Position numbers and translations under genes: made by a program
Notes under the pieces: generated by a model
What the model was told of the DNA's origin: nothing
Seen by the model: the letters and a program-made list of their open reading frames with translations, nothing else
Databases searched by the model: none
NCBI RefSeq assembly: GCF_026262505.1
Contig: NC_067206.1
Span: 13,016,205 to 13,080,204, forward strand
Length of the DNA: 64,000 nucleotides
Direction: 5' to 3'
Origin: Trichomonas vaginalis G3
Taxonomy: Eukaryota; Parabasalia; Trichomonadida; Trichomonadidae
In this document: one piece after another, positions 34,919 through 46,279 of the stretch
How the letters are laid out: each line of letters begins with the position of its first letter
Position numbering within the stretch: the stretch's first letter is position 1

Positions 34919-37594
34919 ATACATTAAATGAAAAACAGAAGGAAGCATTTAAAGAACTTCTAGATGAGGAATTCAATAAAGTGAATATCATAGGTTTTAA
35001 TTCGGGAAAGTTTGATTTAAATTTAATTCTTCGTGATTTAAACACTGCAAAATGGAAAATAAAATCAATGCTGGGTTCTTCTTCTCAATTTAAGCAAATC
35101 ATTGTAAAGAAAACAAACTGTCCATATGAATTAAGATTTATTGACATCAGAAATTATATAGCGGGTGGAACATTAGACCAATTCACTCAAGATTTCGGAA
35201 ACAATAAATCACGTGTTAAATCCTTTTTCCCTTATCAATTCATCACATGGGAAATTACGAAGAGAATTATATAAAGTGGAACCATTCACTCAAGATTCAT
35301 TTTATTCAGCATTAACTCAAGAAACAATATCCGATTCAGATTATCAAATATATCTCAATGATGCTAAAAATTTTGAGAATAGATTAGAATATTTTATTCA
35401 TTATTGCAATAAAGACGTTGAAATTATGATTGACCCAATTGATAAAATTATTGAAGAAACATTTGTTTATAAAATTGACATGCTTCATAATCTTTCTTTA
35501 TCATCGAATGCATCAATGATTCGTTACGCGTTAGCATATAAGAACTTCAATCCTAACGAAACATATCCAGAAGAAGAAAATGTGGAATCAAGTTTTGAAT
35601 TAACAAAAAAGTATTGGAAATATAAAATTGATTCATATAAGAAACAAGATGAAAAAGCAGAAAGGGATACTAAAAACAATGTTTCAATGGATGACTATCA
35701 ATACTATCACGATTTAATCCTTTCATCTAAATGCAAAATGTGTGGTAAAGCGTTTACATATGCTAATAAACCAACATTAGATAGAATCGATAATGAAAAA
35801 CCACATACCAAAGAAAATTGTCAGTTAATGTGTTGTTATTGCAATGTCGTAAAATCAAATAAAGATGAAGATGTTCAACGTTTAAGAATCAATTTAAGAA
35901 ATTATACATTAAAAAATAATTTACCAATGACTCTAGATTCAGTTGAAGCTTATCACATCCTCCGTAATGGAATTACTGGTGGTTTATCAAATGTTCAACA
36001 TAGAGTAAATCTTAAAGGAATCACGCACATTAATAAACTTTCATATAATCCAGAAACTAAAACTGTATCAAATGAGGACACTTCCAACATTATGACTCAT
36101 TTCGTTGGTGTTGACTTTAATTCATTATATCCTTCATCATTTTCATCTAATCCTCATGATTTCATTCAATATACTGACCATAAAATGTATATGCCGGGAA
36201 GATTGAATGGTGTTATCATTTGTGATACAGCAACAAAGAAAGCAAAAGCACTGGGAATAATTAAGAAGAAAAATACTTTATTCGTGGCTGAAGTAAAGGG
36301 TCACATTGATGAAAAATACATTAATGATTACATAAACTTTTTACCAATAATAAGAAACTTTGATATTATCACAGATGAAAAAACAATTGGCAGTTTTATG
36401 TATAATTACATGAAATCAAACAATCTACCAGTTGACCAGAAACAGAGGAAATTAACTCAGTTAGCATCAACACACAACCAATATCAACCATTTTCTTCTT
36501 ATTATCTTTGGTATCTAATAGACAGATTTCATTTTATCATTGATGACATTCAATCAATTTTAACATTTACGAAAAATACTTGTTTTAATGAATTTGCGAA
36601 TGAATTTATGAACGAAAGACAAAAGGCTGAATTAGAAGGAAATAAAGGAAAAAGTTTATTTTGCAAGATTTCACTTAATGGATCATATGGTTACGATGCA
36701 ATGAATACACAAAATTACGCAAAGACTAAAATAATGAATGCACAGAAGGCACGCGTTGCATGTATGTCAAATAAGTTTAAAAACATAAGAGAAATAGGTG
36801 AAGATACGTATCAAGTGATGCTTAAAGATAGATTTTATAGATGTGATACATGTTTACAAGAGGCATTCTTCACTTTAGATAACGCAAAATACTGGTATTT
36901 GGTTTTCATTTATGATTTTATGTATAAATGCATGGATGTTAATCGTTTTCATTTCATTGAAGGTGATACTGATTCATCTTATTGGGCAATCGCTGGCGAC
37001 CCAAATCTTCCTAACACTCAAGCATTTCAAGCAATTGTAACCGATAAAAAATTTTATGATAAAAACATTTACAAATTCGCACCTTTTGATTTCTTCTGTT
37101 TTAATGAGAAATTTAAACCTAAATTAAAGAATAAAGCTGAAGAAAAAGCACATGAGAAGAAGTTATTGGGTTTAGCAATTGAGAAACAAGGTGATAACAT
37201 GGTTGCTTTATGTCCTAAGTGTTATACTTCATTCAACGGTTCAATTGATGGAAGTGATTTTAAAAAGATTGCACAAAAAATGAAAGGAGTTAGTTTACGA
37301 CAAAATAAACAATTAACACCTAAAAATTATTTGGATATAATAAATGATAAAGTGATATTTGATGGTCAGAATATTAATTTACAACTTAAAAACGGGTCAA
37401 TGACTCGCTTAACAATCGGTAAGACTGCATTAACAGGAGCACACACTAAGGCTGTATGTTGTGAAAATGGATGTTGTATGCCATTTATTTAATAAAATGC
37501 CACAGAAGAGACAAAAGGAACCGTAAATAATGGTTTTGATACTATGATTCAAAGAGGCGGGCACCCTTAAAACACTTATTTTATTTTTATATAA

Positions 37595-39121
37595 ATGAAT
37601 AGCGTAGATTTAAAAAATTTAATTGATGATTTAGTACTTAATCAAAATTTTCTTAATTATTATGAATTAAAATCATATCTCCAAAAACATGATAACAATA
37701 TAACGGGTGATGATATGGATTATTATTATTCGTATTATAAAAATGAAGTTTTGAAATATCATGATAAAATAATTTCTAAAATTAAAGACAAAATTAAAAA
37801 TAATGAATATTCAAAGGGAAAAAGTAAATCACAACTTAAACAATTGAAAGATTTCAAAAATAAAGTATTAACAGAAGAAGATATTGATGAATTATATAAA
37901 TTATATAAATTATATAATCCTGAGCCGCAAAAACCAAAGGAACAAAAACAAAAGGTGCAAAACGCCCAGGTCCTTCAGACCATAAATGAAGCACAAGCTT
38001 TAATTTATGATTCATTAGTTAAACCATATTCAGCCCGACTTTTAAATGAAGATCAACTTTTGGAATTCATCCTTCAACATAAACTCGAAGCGGGAAAGTA
38101 TATCAAACCTTTATATACAGCATATTTAAAACAAATGAATAGAATACATCCAGAATTAATGAAGGGGGGAATGAAATCCAAAATCAAAGCAGATAAAATT
38201 AAACCACCTGCAACACCAAACCCTCCAACGACAGTACCTCCTCCTCCTTCAGTTAATCCTTCATCATTCACTTTATTATATCCATTTCAAACATTAAAGA
38301 AGCAAAAAGATTTTAAAAAGGATTTCAAAATATTAAATAAACCAACTGACCCAAAAATTCAACCGTTAAAGGAAAAATTTAGTCGCCCTTCATTTGCACC
38401 ATATCCATATTCATACGAAATCGATCATTTAGAATATTCAAGAGGAAACGTTACTTATTTATTTGCCATTAACATTAACACCAGATATTTATATTGCATT
38501 CCGGTGAAAGGGAAAACAGAACAGGAAACAAGAAGAGCTATTCAATACTTACTAGATCATGAAAGAGTAGATAATATAAGGGGTGATGGTGATAAAGGAT
38601 TTCAGGCAGCTATGGCTCATTATTTCCCACAAATTAATTTTTACTTTTCATCCTCTCCATATACGTTTCATAATAAAATAGTTGATGCGGTAATGAGAAC
38701 TCTTAGAGATGCGTTAGGGGTTAATGGTCAGATATACTGGGATGGAAATCATGACTCCATCATACAGCAGTTAGTATATTATTACAATAATACATGGCAT
38801 AGAACAATAAACATGAAACCGTGGAAATGAAAAATGATATTTCAAAAGAATGGGAATATATTAGAAAGCAAATGGAAAGGTTGAATGATGTTAAACGTGA
38901 ACAAATTAATTCGGGGCTCATGAATTTTAAAAAGGGGATAAAGTTTTGATTCATCTCGATTATGGAAAAACTGATAAATCAATGACAAAAAGAAGACGAA
39001 GATTTGACACAATAGCTGAATTTGTTAGATATATTAACGGCAATGCATTAGTTGAAGTTGACAATAAATTAATAGAAATTCCGATTTATTTTATTACTCC
39101 ATTATATTTAAATAATATTTA
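37595..39121 (+). pseudogene. Retroviral-type integrase of Maverick B1, broken
   Basis: The N-terminal half is a long charged helical region not seen in the Maverick A integrase. A Pro-rich linker (TPNPPTTVPPPPSVNPS) is followed by the rve core: YEIDHLEYS, NIRGDGDKGFQAAM, and FHNKIVDAVMRTLRDALG at the third catalytic block. Downstream sequence to about 39121 encodes the basic chromo/SH3-like end. About one or two breaks. It directly follows the polymerase on the same strand, whereas Maverick A has the integrase elsewhere. Confidence 0.8.
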
Positions 39122-39141
39122 ATTTTTTTATTTCGTAAGAA

Positions 39142-39414
39142 ATGAGTAACAACGAAGCAGTCAAGAGTCCAGACGATGAATATAAAAAGAAACTAAACAG
39201 AATTAAATCAAAAATATGTTATTACAAAAAGAAGCCACAATGTGGTGGGGTTGAAAACGATAAAGAGAGGAAAGAAATAATCGAAAAATTAGAAACTTAT
39301 CGTTCAATCCTTAAACTGAGTGAAGCAAAAATAAAAGAATTTAATAGAATAAATAAATTGATTGGAAGAGATGAATTTAATAAAGATGAATTTTTAAACT
39401 CTATCCAAATTTAA
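39142..39414 (+). CDS. Small basic coiled-coil protein, 90 residues
   Basis: An unknown protein, Lys-rich with a short Cys patch (ICYYKKKPQCGG) and a helical second half (ERKEIIEKLETYRSILKLSEAKIKEF). The ATG follows tttcgtaagaaATG, the leader typical of this Maverick family. It converges with the 54-residue gene and their stop codons overlap. Confidence 0.5.
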   Translation: MSNNEAVKSPDDEYKKKLNRIKSKICYYKKKPQCGGVENDKERKEIIEKLETYRSILKLSEAKIKEFNRINKLIGRDEFNKDEFLNSIQI

Positions 39415-39575
39415 TTTTTATTCCTCTTCGACAACATCTCTCTTTCCATCATTACCGCATAACCACATTTTCTCAATTTTAGTGGTTTGTTATTTTTAAC
39501 ATGTTCTTGCATCATTTTTATCATTTCCTCCCTTGTTATGATTCGTGGTAAATTTTGAGCTTGTGGGGTATTCAT
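39411..39575 (-). CDS. Small unknown protein, 54 residues
   Basis: An open frame from ATG 39575 to 39411: polar start (MNTPQAQNLPRII), a helix (TREEMIKMMQEHVKNNK), then a basic Cys-containing stretch (KLRKCGYAVMMEREM). The stop overlaps that of the convergent 90-residue gene by four bases, and a TTTTTATC leader precedes the ATG. It is too short for certainty, but tail-to-tail packing is normal in these elements. Confidence 0.45.
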   Translation of the reverse strand: MNTPQAQNLPRIITREEMIKMMQEHVKNNKPLKLRKCGYAVMMEREMLSKRNKN

Positions 39576-39621
39576 TTATGATAAAAATAAAAATTTGTTA
39601 TCACTTATTTTATCGTTAAGT

Positions 39622-39649
39622 GACTCAAAGAGTCCGGAGACAAAGTCTC
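39622..39649. repeat. Mini-hairpin pair beside the repeat array
   Basis: GACTC-AAA-GAGTC (39622-39634) and GAGAC-AAA-GTCTC (39637-39649), the AAA-loop orientation of the family. Confidence 0.5.
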
Positions 39650-39660
39650 ATGGTTTTTAG

Positions 39661-40020
39661 GTTATTCAAAAATAATTATTTTTGAAGAACTGAAGGTGCT
39701 ACCATGTTACCATGTGCTACCAGGTCATTTAACTTCTCTGAAAAAGTGTGACAACATGACATTTTGACAACAGTTCAGGAGGAAGGTAGTTATGAATTAT
39801 TTTTGAAGAACTGAAGGTGCTACCATGTTACCATGTGCTACCAGGTCATTTAACTTCTCTGAAAAAGTGTGACAACATGACATTTTGACAACAGTTCAGG
39901 AGGAAGGTAGTTATGAATTATTTTTGAAGAACTGAAGGTGCTACCATGTTACCATGTGCTACCAGGTCATTTAACTTCTCTGAAAAAGTGTGACAACATG
40001 ACATTTTGACAACAACACAG
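39661..40020 (+). repeat. Tandem array of a 121-bp repeat, left of the primase-helicase block
   Basis: It starts with a near-palindromic edge (39661-39684; core ttcaaaaataa with its complement). Then come three units starting at 39674, 39795 and 39916, each exactly 121 bp except the shorter last. Each unit carries gctaccatgttaccatg and tgacaacatgacattttgac words, which are internally repeated. An inverted set lies at 42473-42875. Confidence 0.88.
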
Positions 40021-40087
40021 GAAATATGATGCAGTCCAAAAATAAAGTTAGTTTTAAAATTGTTTTTATTTTTTATTCCTATATAAA

Positions 40088-42350
40088 TGACAGCAAAAAC
40101 AACAGCAACAACTATATCGTTTCTGATGAAAAGTTATTGATTCATTAGCTGAGGAATTAGTTGTGGCAGAAACTAAAACCCTCAACGAAAGAATTGGTGA
40201 AAACAAGATTGATTTACATAACTACCTCAAACACGATGGAGGAAGAGGAAGGAAAACTGGTATGGCTTTATTAGTAAATAAAATTTCAAATTTAACGATT
40301 ATAGATGTTGATATCAATAAATCATACAATGATGAACTTAAAGAAACAGTTAGAAAAGACATTTTATCAAAACTTTCGGATAAAGATGTTATCGTTAAAA
40401 CCGCTTCAGGAGGTCTTCACATTTATTGCAACACTAATTTCTTCTATTCAACCTCGAACAGAATGATTAAATGTTATTCCTGCAATGATTATGATATTGA
40501 TATCATGACTTCTATGGATGATTCAAAGCGTTCTTTAGTGGTTATGGCTGATTCAAGAGTTCGCAAGAATGCAACAGAACCAATCAATACATACTCATTC
40601 ATTCGTGGAAGTTATGATTCAACATTAACTAGAACAGTGAATGATATATTAAATGATTTGAATATTAAGGTAAGAGTTGAACAGAAGAATGAAGAAATAA
40701 AGACTATCATGAATGAAAACAAAGATGTAAACATTGACGATAAACTAGCTCAGAGCATAGTTGATGGCATCTGTGATTTTGAAGTACATAATGACGGTGG
40801 AAACATGAATTTAGAAAAAGAAATAACATTATTCACACTGTTTCAAGCTATTAATTCGTTACCGGATCATTTAATTAATGAAGCATACGATAACGTTTAT
40901 AACTTCTGCAGTTTAACAGAAAATGCAAAAAGTAATTTTGAAAAAGCACGTAGTAGATATGCACATTTAATGACTTCTCCATTTGTTTTAGTGAAGATTC
41001 TAAAACTATATCAAAAGGAATATTATGATGAATATGTTTTACCTTTATTCGTAAGCAAAAATAACATTTGATATAAACTTGATGACTCGTTTTTGATAAA
41101 GATATTAGACGCAAGGCTGAAAATCATCAGTATAAAAGTTCTGAAGTAATTGAGGATTTATCACGTGTAATCGTTTTTGTAGATTGTGGAAATAAATATT
41201 TCATTCAAAAGGACTATAATATACGACAAAATGAATCAAAATATCATTTGTTCTTCAGTCAACATGAAAGAGATCACTCAAAATGATTAAATTATTAAAG
41301 AAGAAGGTAAAACAATAACAGCATGGGATGTACTACTAAATCAATTATCCTCATTAACCGTTAAGGGTGTTTGCTTTAAATCTGATTCCCCAGATGTTTT
41401 TCAAGTTTCAAGGTTATAAATACAACGTTCTCGAAAAACCAGATTACTCAAAAATTGAGATGTTTATGAATTTCATTAAAGAAGCCATTTGTGATAATAA
41501 CGATGAAGTGTATAAATACCTTCTCGGCTGGATTGCATCAATGATTCAACATCCGCGGAATCAAGAATGAAACAGCAATTATTTTGAAAGGACTTCAGGG
41601 AACAGGTAAACAGATTTACAGACATTATTTCTGAACTTCTCGCTGGTTTTTCATGTAAACATTACCGAAATAAGTGAGCTAACGGGTAATTTCAATTCAG
41701 TAGTTGAAAATAAAATGTTTCTTGTACTTAATGAACTCAAGAATGTGGGTGAAGACAGACTCGCAAACTTCAACGCTTTGAAATCAATTATTACGGATAA
41801 TGAGATAAGAATTAATGAAAGAATCAACCCAGAAGAACAGTCAGACGTTGCAAACTTCATTTTCGTAACTAACAACGTTTACCCTGTCAAATTGAAGTTG
41901 GAGACAGAAGATACGTAGTTTTAAGAGTTAATGGTAAATTCAAGGGTCAATTTGATTACTTCAGAATTTGATGGATTCATGCACAAAGGAATTTTATGAT
42001 AATTTACTGACGTATTTTATCAATTACGACTTTCATCATTTAATGTACGAATCATACCGATGACTGAAGCCAACAAGATTTAATTGAATTATCATCAAAT
42101 CCTTTAGATGTATGGATAAATACACATTATGATGAATTGTGTGCAGGTATGACGTGTGAAAATGCTTTATTCTGCAAACCATCACATGAAAGACAAAAAC
42201 TTTCAAATAGTATTAGGATAAATGTGATAGGAAAAATAGAAGAATAGACGGTAAACAAACATGGTATTATGTTTTGAAAGAAGAAATGAAAGGATTATAT
42301 AAACAGGTTGAACAAACGATAATGAGGAATCATTTACTGATGATGAAACT
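40088..42350 (+). pseudogene. D5-like primase-helicase (AEP primase plus SF3 helicase), broken
   Basis: A fossil replication gene with many breaks. The N-terminal primase-polymerase core shows TIIDVDINKS (metal-binding acidic pair), ASGGLHIYCN (the SGGxHxY motif) and YDIDIM. The helicase part shows a D5-type lead (YLLGWIASMIQHP), Walker A GLQGTGK, Walker B MFLVLNELKN and motif C FIFVTNN. It is the replication enzyme of poxvirus- and virophage-like viruses. Finding it beside a protein-primed polymerase is unusual. It is enclosed by inverted 121-bp repeat arrays. Confidence 0.8.
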
Positions 42351-42358
42351 GTAAATGA

Positions 42359-42422
42359 GCCGCTAACGGACTCTTTGAGTCCTGAAGGTCTTTCAGACCG
42401 AAGCGGCGAGACCTGAAGGTCT
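42359..42422. repeat. Mini-hairpin cluster, near copy of 34689-34752
   Basis: The first 52 bases match the polB cluster with one difference; the tail carries AGACC-TGAA-GGTCT instead. It lies after the helicase gene, outside clear coding. Two near-identical clusters in one element at unrelated sites point to copying. Confidence 0.75.
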
Positions 42423-42472
42423 AGCTTTATAAAGTATGATTTGAATTTATTTTTGCATTAATCCTTTCATGA

Positions 42473-42875
42473 CTGTTGTCAAAATGTCATGTTGTCACAT
42501 TTTTTCAGAGAAGTTAAATGACCTGGTAGCACATGGTAACATGGTAGCACCTTCAGTTTCTTCAAAATAATTCATAACTACCTTCCTCTGAACTGTTGTC
42601 AAAATGTCATGTTGTCACATGGTAACATGGTAGCACCTTCAGTTCTTCAAAAATAATTCATAACTACCTTCCTCTGTGTTGTTGTCAAAATGTCATGTTG
42701 TCACATTTTTTCAGAGAAGTTAAATGACCTGGTAGCACATGGTAACATGGTAGCACCTTCAGTTTTTCAAAAATAATTCATAACTACTTCCTCCTGTGTT
42801 GTTGTCAAATGTCATGTTGTCAACATGGTAAATGGTAGCACCTTCAGTTTTCAAAATAATTATTTTTGAATAACT
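42473..42875 (-). repeat. Inverted array of the 121-bp repeat, right of the primase-helicase block
   Basis: About four units in the opposite orientation to 39661-40020, some shorter, ending in the same palindromic edge (tatttttgaataac at 42861-42875). The arrays make 39661-42875 a 3.2-kb block with inverted ends. I saw no target duplication at its edges. Confidence 0.85.
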
Positions 42876-42922
42876 GGGAAATAAATTTACGTCAAATATG
42901 CAATTTATAAAATCTTATGTCG

Positions 42923-43000
42923 ACAGGCTACGTAGCACAGTGGTCTAAGGTGGTGTTATGGAGGGGTCAGAGTCTGTGGTTCGAACGCGACAGCGCCGTA
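42923..43000 (+). tRNA. tRNA-like sequence, possibly a pseudo-tRNA
   Basis: It contains a perfect internal A-box (TAGCACAGTGG, 42933-42943) with the GTGGTCTAAGG D-loop style of Ser/Leu tRNAs, and a B-box-like GGTTCGAACGC at 42978-42988. The spacing fits a tRNA. The acceptor and anticodon stems do not pair well in my folding, so it may be a decayed copy, a tRNA-derived promoter or a tRNA mimic. I cannot name the anticodon. Confidence 0.35.
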
Positions 43001-43251
43001 TTTTCTTATTTTCTTTATTTGTCTTGTTTGTCGTGAATAAAATATCATAAAGTGCTCTATCTTCCACGGGAAATAAATAAAAAATTTACTTTATTTCTTC
43101 TTTATTTCTTCTTTATTTCTTTGTTCCCGTGGAAGAAGGGTTTTGCTGTTTTTTCTCAGCCGAAATCAATGATTTTTTCATTTTTGGAATCCTTAGCGAA
43201 TGAGGAATCTTTTCTCTCTCGTGGAAGCTTTGACCAAAAATATTTAGTTCA

Positions 43252-44822
43252 TCATTGAACTCTATACCATGCGAATACAGTCATAAATGGTGGCATGTAA
43301 TCTTTACTTTGTCCCGTTGTTTGTGTATATCCTGAAACGCGATGTGTATGGTTTCCTTCTCCCTGAGTGTCACTCCAGTAACAATTTATGGCAAATTTAA
43401 CATCATCTTTAACATCATATCCTTTACTTTTGTCATTCCTGACCAATCCCAATATCTATGCTTATGCCAACCTGCTTGAGATGTGCTTAAATCTATGTAG
43501 TGACTGTGTGCAGGTAAATTTTCACCGTAATTGTTTTTACTTCCCCTGTTTCCTTTGAAGAGTTTGCACAATACAAAACCTGTCGACTATTTGTTCCCAT
43601 GCACCAACACAAACATTGCTTGAAGGACCTCTCACATCCATAGATGTATAAATAGACCTACTGGGTTCATTAAATCAAACATATGAGATATATGGATTGT
43701 TTCTTTTGAACTTAAAATATAGTGTAACTATTTCGGGTTTCTTCTGGTTGTGTCAGAATATTTTTTATAATATAATCTTATGTTTTCAGGGTATGTAAAA
43801 TCTTGACTATAATATTTATTTTGTCATCTTCATAATAGTATAATCTCGTTTTTCTATTGCATTATATCTTTTATATCTATAATAATCTAAATATAATGTT
43901 TGCTTTTTTTGGGTGTAGGTAATGATGGTCAACACCATAGTCATAATAATACGGTGCTGGAGCTACGTTAGACAATGTCATATCCGTATTTCATAAACTC
44001 TTAAATATTTCTTTTGTTCGTCTCCATATAAGTTTAAGTAGCAGTTGTTGTCTAATGGAACTTTAACTTGTGTGCCATTATTCTTTATATAGCCTACATA
44101 CATTCATTGTTATTTTTCGGAATGAGTTTATACCGTATACCATTTTCTTAAGGACTGTACAAACTCCCATCTAAAATATTTGTTTTCTTCATTGACAGAA
44201 AGTCGCCAACAATAGTTTCAATATTTTTTGTTCCAACTAAACTTTGGTATATTTCGTTAACAAATGATATATCTGCTTTCTTTGCTAACTCATCATTAAC
44301 ATATTCCTTATCTGCCTTTGCTAACTCATCATTAACATATTCCTTATCTGCTTTCTTCCCTAACTCATCGTTAACTATTCTTATCTGCTTTCTTTGCTAA
44401 CTCATCGTTAACATATTCCTTATCTGCTTTAAGGTCTAAACATTCTGAAACCCATCCTGTATCAGCTTTAGTTTTAAGAATCTTCGATGTCCGTTCATGA
44501 TACCATTCAACCCTTTCTATAATTTCATTATCTTTTTCGTTAACATATTCCTATATCTGCTTTCTTTGCTAACTCATCGTTAACATATTCCTTATCTGCT
44601 TTCTTTGCTAACTCATCGTTAACATATTCCTTATCTGCTTTCTTTGCTAACTCATCGTTAACATATTCCTTATCTGCTTTCTTCATTATGTCATTTAGGA
44701 AACCTTTTATGAATTCCTCATTTAAATTAAATCTTCCAATCTTCAAAACTTTAGGAAATGCATTTAATGCGTAATATCTTTGTTCTTCTGGTGGAATTGA
44801 TGTTATATCATCCGTTATTCTT
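43252..44822 (-). pseudogene. Phage-like tail-fibre gene of Maverick B1, broken
   Basis: The C-terminal end encodes a collar-type fibre tip (NHTHRVSGYTQTTG, YMPPFMTVFAWYRVQ), a counterpart of the Maverick A fibre. Upstream lie two clusters of a 39-bp / 13-residue shaft repeat (KADKEYVNDELAK). Many breaks. The presence of the same fibre class in both Maverick families shows it is an old part of these elements, not a one-off capture. Confidence 0.75.
44270..44690. repeat. 39-bp repeats of the fibre shaft
   Basis: Two clusters (about 44270-44435 and 44536-44690), each of about four units of the 39-bp repeat that encodes KADKEYVNDELAK on the minus strand. The unit is in frame with the fibre. Confidence 0.8.
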
Positions 44823-45037
44823 TAATTTTTGAATTCATAAATAAAATTTTTTTATTTTGATATCACTGCACACTTTGCAAACGAATTCGAAATGGTCATT
44901 TTTCAATACTATCTCCAAATCTCATATTTCAACATTTGCGTTTGTTCTGCCGTCTTTGAATATATGCATATATGGCGTATGTAATGGTCTGTGGTTGCTG
45001 TTGTTTTAATCATTTATTACGATTTAAAAATAAATAT

Positions 45038-45551
45038 TTAATCTGTTATCTCATCAGCTATTTTTTCTATTTGAAATTGCCATAATATTTCATTCATAAA
45101 TTCTAAATCACAATCAAATAGGTCAGTTATTCTAAATTTAATATTTGATAAATCTTTTGAATGAAGAATAAATGAATTCCCGGATAATTGAAACGGATAT
45201 GATAAAGAAAATATGTTTAAGTTGATGGATAAAATGTTTTGTATTGATGGGTAAGAGTTAGGGTCTAATGTTTGATGTGAAAATCTCATTGGGGTATTAA
45301 CTTTATCACATTTGATTAAAATGAAATTAGAACCAGTGTCAGAATAAAAACATCCCAACATCTTTTTCAAAATTTAATATCCCCAACAATGAACGAAGAC
45401 GAGGAGTACAAAATTTAATTTTCAGCGGAAATTTAATAAGGTTATTTATTTCATCAAGTTCAAAAAGTTTATCAGGTTTTGATTTAAAATTTTCTTCATA
45501 CCATACGATAAATGATTCATTTAAATAACTTAAAATCATGTTAATATCCAT
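45038..45551 (-). pseudogene. Small virion-like gene with FRITD motif, broken
   Basis: It encodes elements that match small virion proteins of Polintons: an N-terminal strand region ending FCTPRLRSLLGIL, then FYSDTGSNFILIKCDKVN, and a C-terminal LSNIKFRITDLFD followed by a final strand. The same C-terminal pattern occurs at 18843-19154 in Maverick A. About one break. Probably a structural protein. Confidence 0.55.
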
Positions 45552-45577
45552 TTGTTATCACATTATTTATATACATA

Positions 45578-45769
45578 TCATACGTTTTTAGGTCTACGAC
45601 CGCCGCTATGGCGGCTCATGGTCATCTTTAATAATGATATATAATCTGAAGGGTCTAAAAGAATGGGATTAAATTTACCACTCACAGAAACGAGAGTAAC
45701 ATTATAAATTCCGCTAACTGTTAAATTTAATTCACAGTTATTATTCGAAATAATATTGATAATTGACAT
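45578..45769 (-). CDS. Unknown small strand-rich protein, 63 residues
   Basis: Open, mostly beta (IINIISNNNCELNLTVSGIYNVTLVSVSGKFNPILLD), with a basic C-terminus whose codons come from a mini-hairpin pair (45591-45615). T-rich leader upstream. It may be a piece of a small virion protein, in line with its neighbours. Confidence 0.4.
   Translation of the reverse strand: MSIINIISNNNCELNLTVSGIYNVTLVSVSGKFNPILLDPSDYISLLKMTMSRHSGGRRPKNV
45591..45615. repeat. Mini-hairpin pair at a gene end
   Basis: GGTC-TAC-GACC (45591-45601) followed at once by GCCGC-TATG-GCGGC (45602-45615), at the 3' end of the 63-residue frame. Confidence 0.5.
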
Positions 45770-45789
45770 TTTTTTATTACGATTAAAAA

Positions 45790-46267
45790 TATGGTAAAGC
45801 GTTATTTTCCAGTGATAAATAAAACTAGAATAAGATTACCTCAAGAATTCATAAATTCAACGATAAGAAATTCATTCATGTTATAAATTTTAGTGTTTTC
45901 AGAAAATATGAGTCGATGTCATATTCATCATCAGGTTATATTTCACTTCATTCAAATTTAGTTCAATCAAACCATATAATGACCATTTCATAAGATTTTC
46001 AGATGGTATTAAAAATGTATTGATAGATTAAAATATGAACAGATTGACAATATCGAATTTTTGGAATTTTGGTTTAAATATCCCGATGGAAAAAAGATTG
46101 AAGTTAAAGATAAAGCTGATACTATAAAAAAAACAATTACAATGACCGATCCGGATAGTGGGGAACAAAAAGAAATAAAACAAACGATAGAAACTGGTGA
46201 AAGGTCAATTATTATCGATTATGATTCAAAGGATTATTATTCGATAATGTTAATGCTTGAATATTAA
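45790..46267 (+). pseudogene. Unknown decayed plus-strand gene
   Basis: Coding-like sequence ends with an open part from about 46061 (FWFKYPDGKKIEVKDKADT, SGEQKEIKQTIETGERSIIIDYDS). Upstream sequence from 45790 looks like the same gene with breaks. Not recognised. It is convergent with 46280-46955. Confidence 0.4.
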
Positions 46268-46279
46268 ATAGCCTTAACA

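Larger units (their letters stand above)
33961..37492 (+). pseudogene. polB: Family B DNA polymerase with embedded HNH-like segment, broken
   Basis: A fossil protein-primed polymerase with several breaks. Recognisable parts in order: a zinc-finger-like CPFC element; exonuclease motifs YITFDFETLE and GFNSGKFDLN, then HYCNKDVEI; a 60-residue HNH-like segment (CKMCGKAFTY, LDRIDNEKPHTKENCQ, CCYCNVVKSNK); polymerase motif A VDFNSLYPSSF, motif B LNGSYGYD and motif C EGDTDSSYW. The HNH-like segment sits between exonuclease and palm. Two GC-rich mini-hairpin clusters lie in its exonuclease part. Confidence 0.85.

Noticed and set aside
39661-40020. Tandem repeats considered as a CRISPR-like array
   Set aside because: The units are 121 bp head-to-tail with no unique spacers, and the host is a eukaryote.
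43052-43258. Open frame of 68 residues on the plus strand
   Set aside because: It is made of TTTATTTCTTC-type low-complexity sequence beside a decayed gene, with no support for coding.
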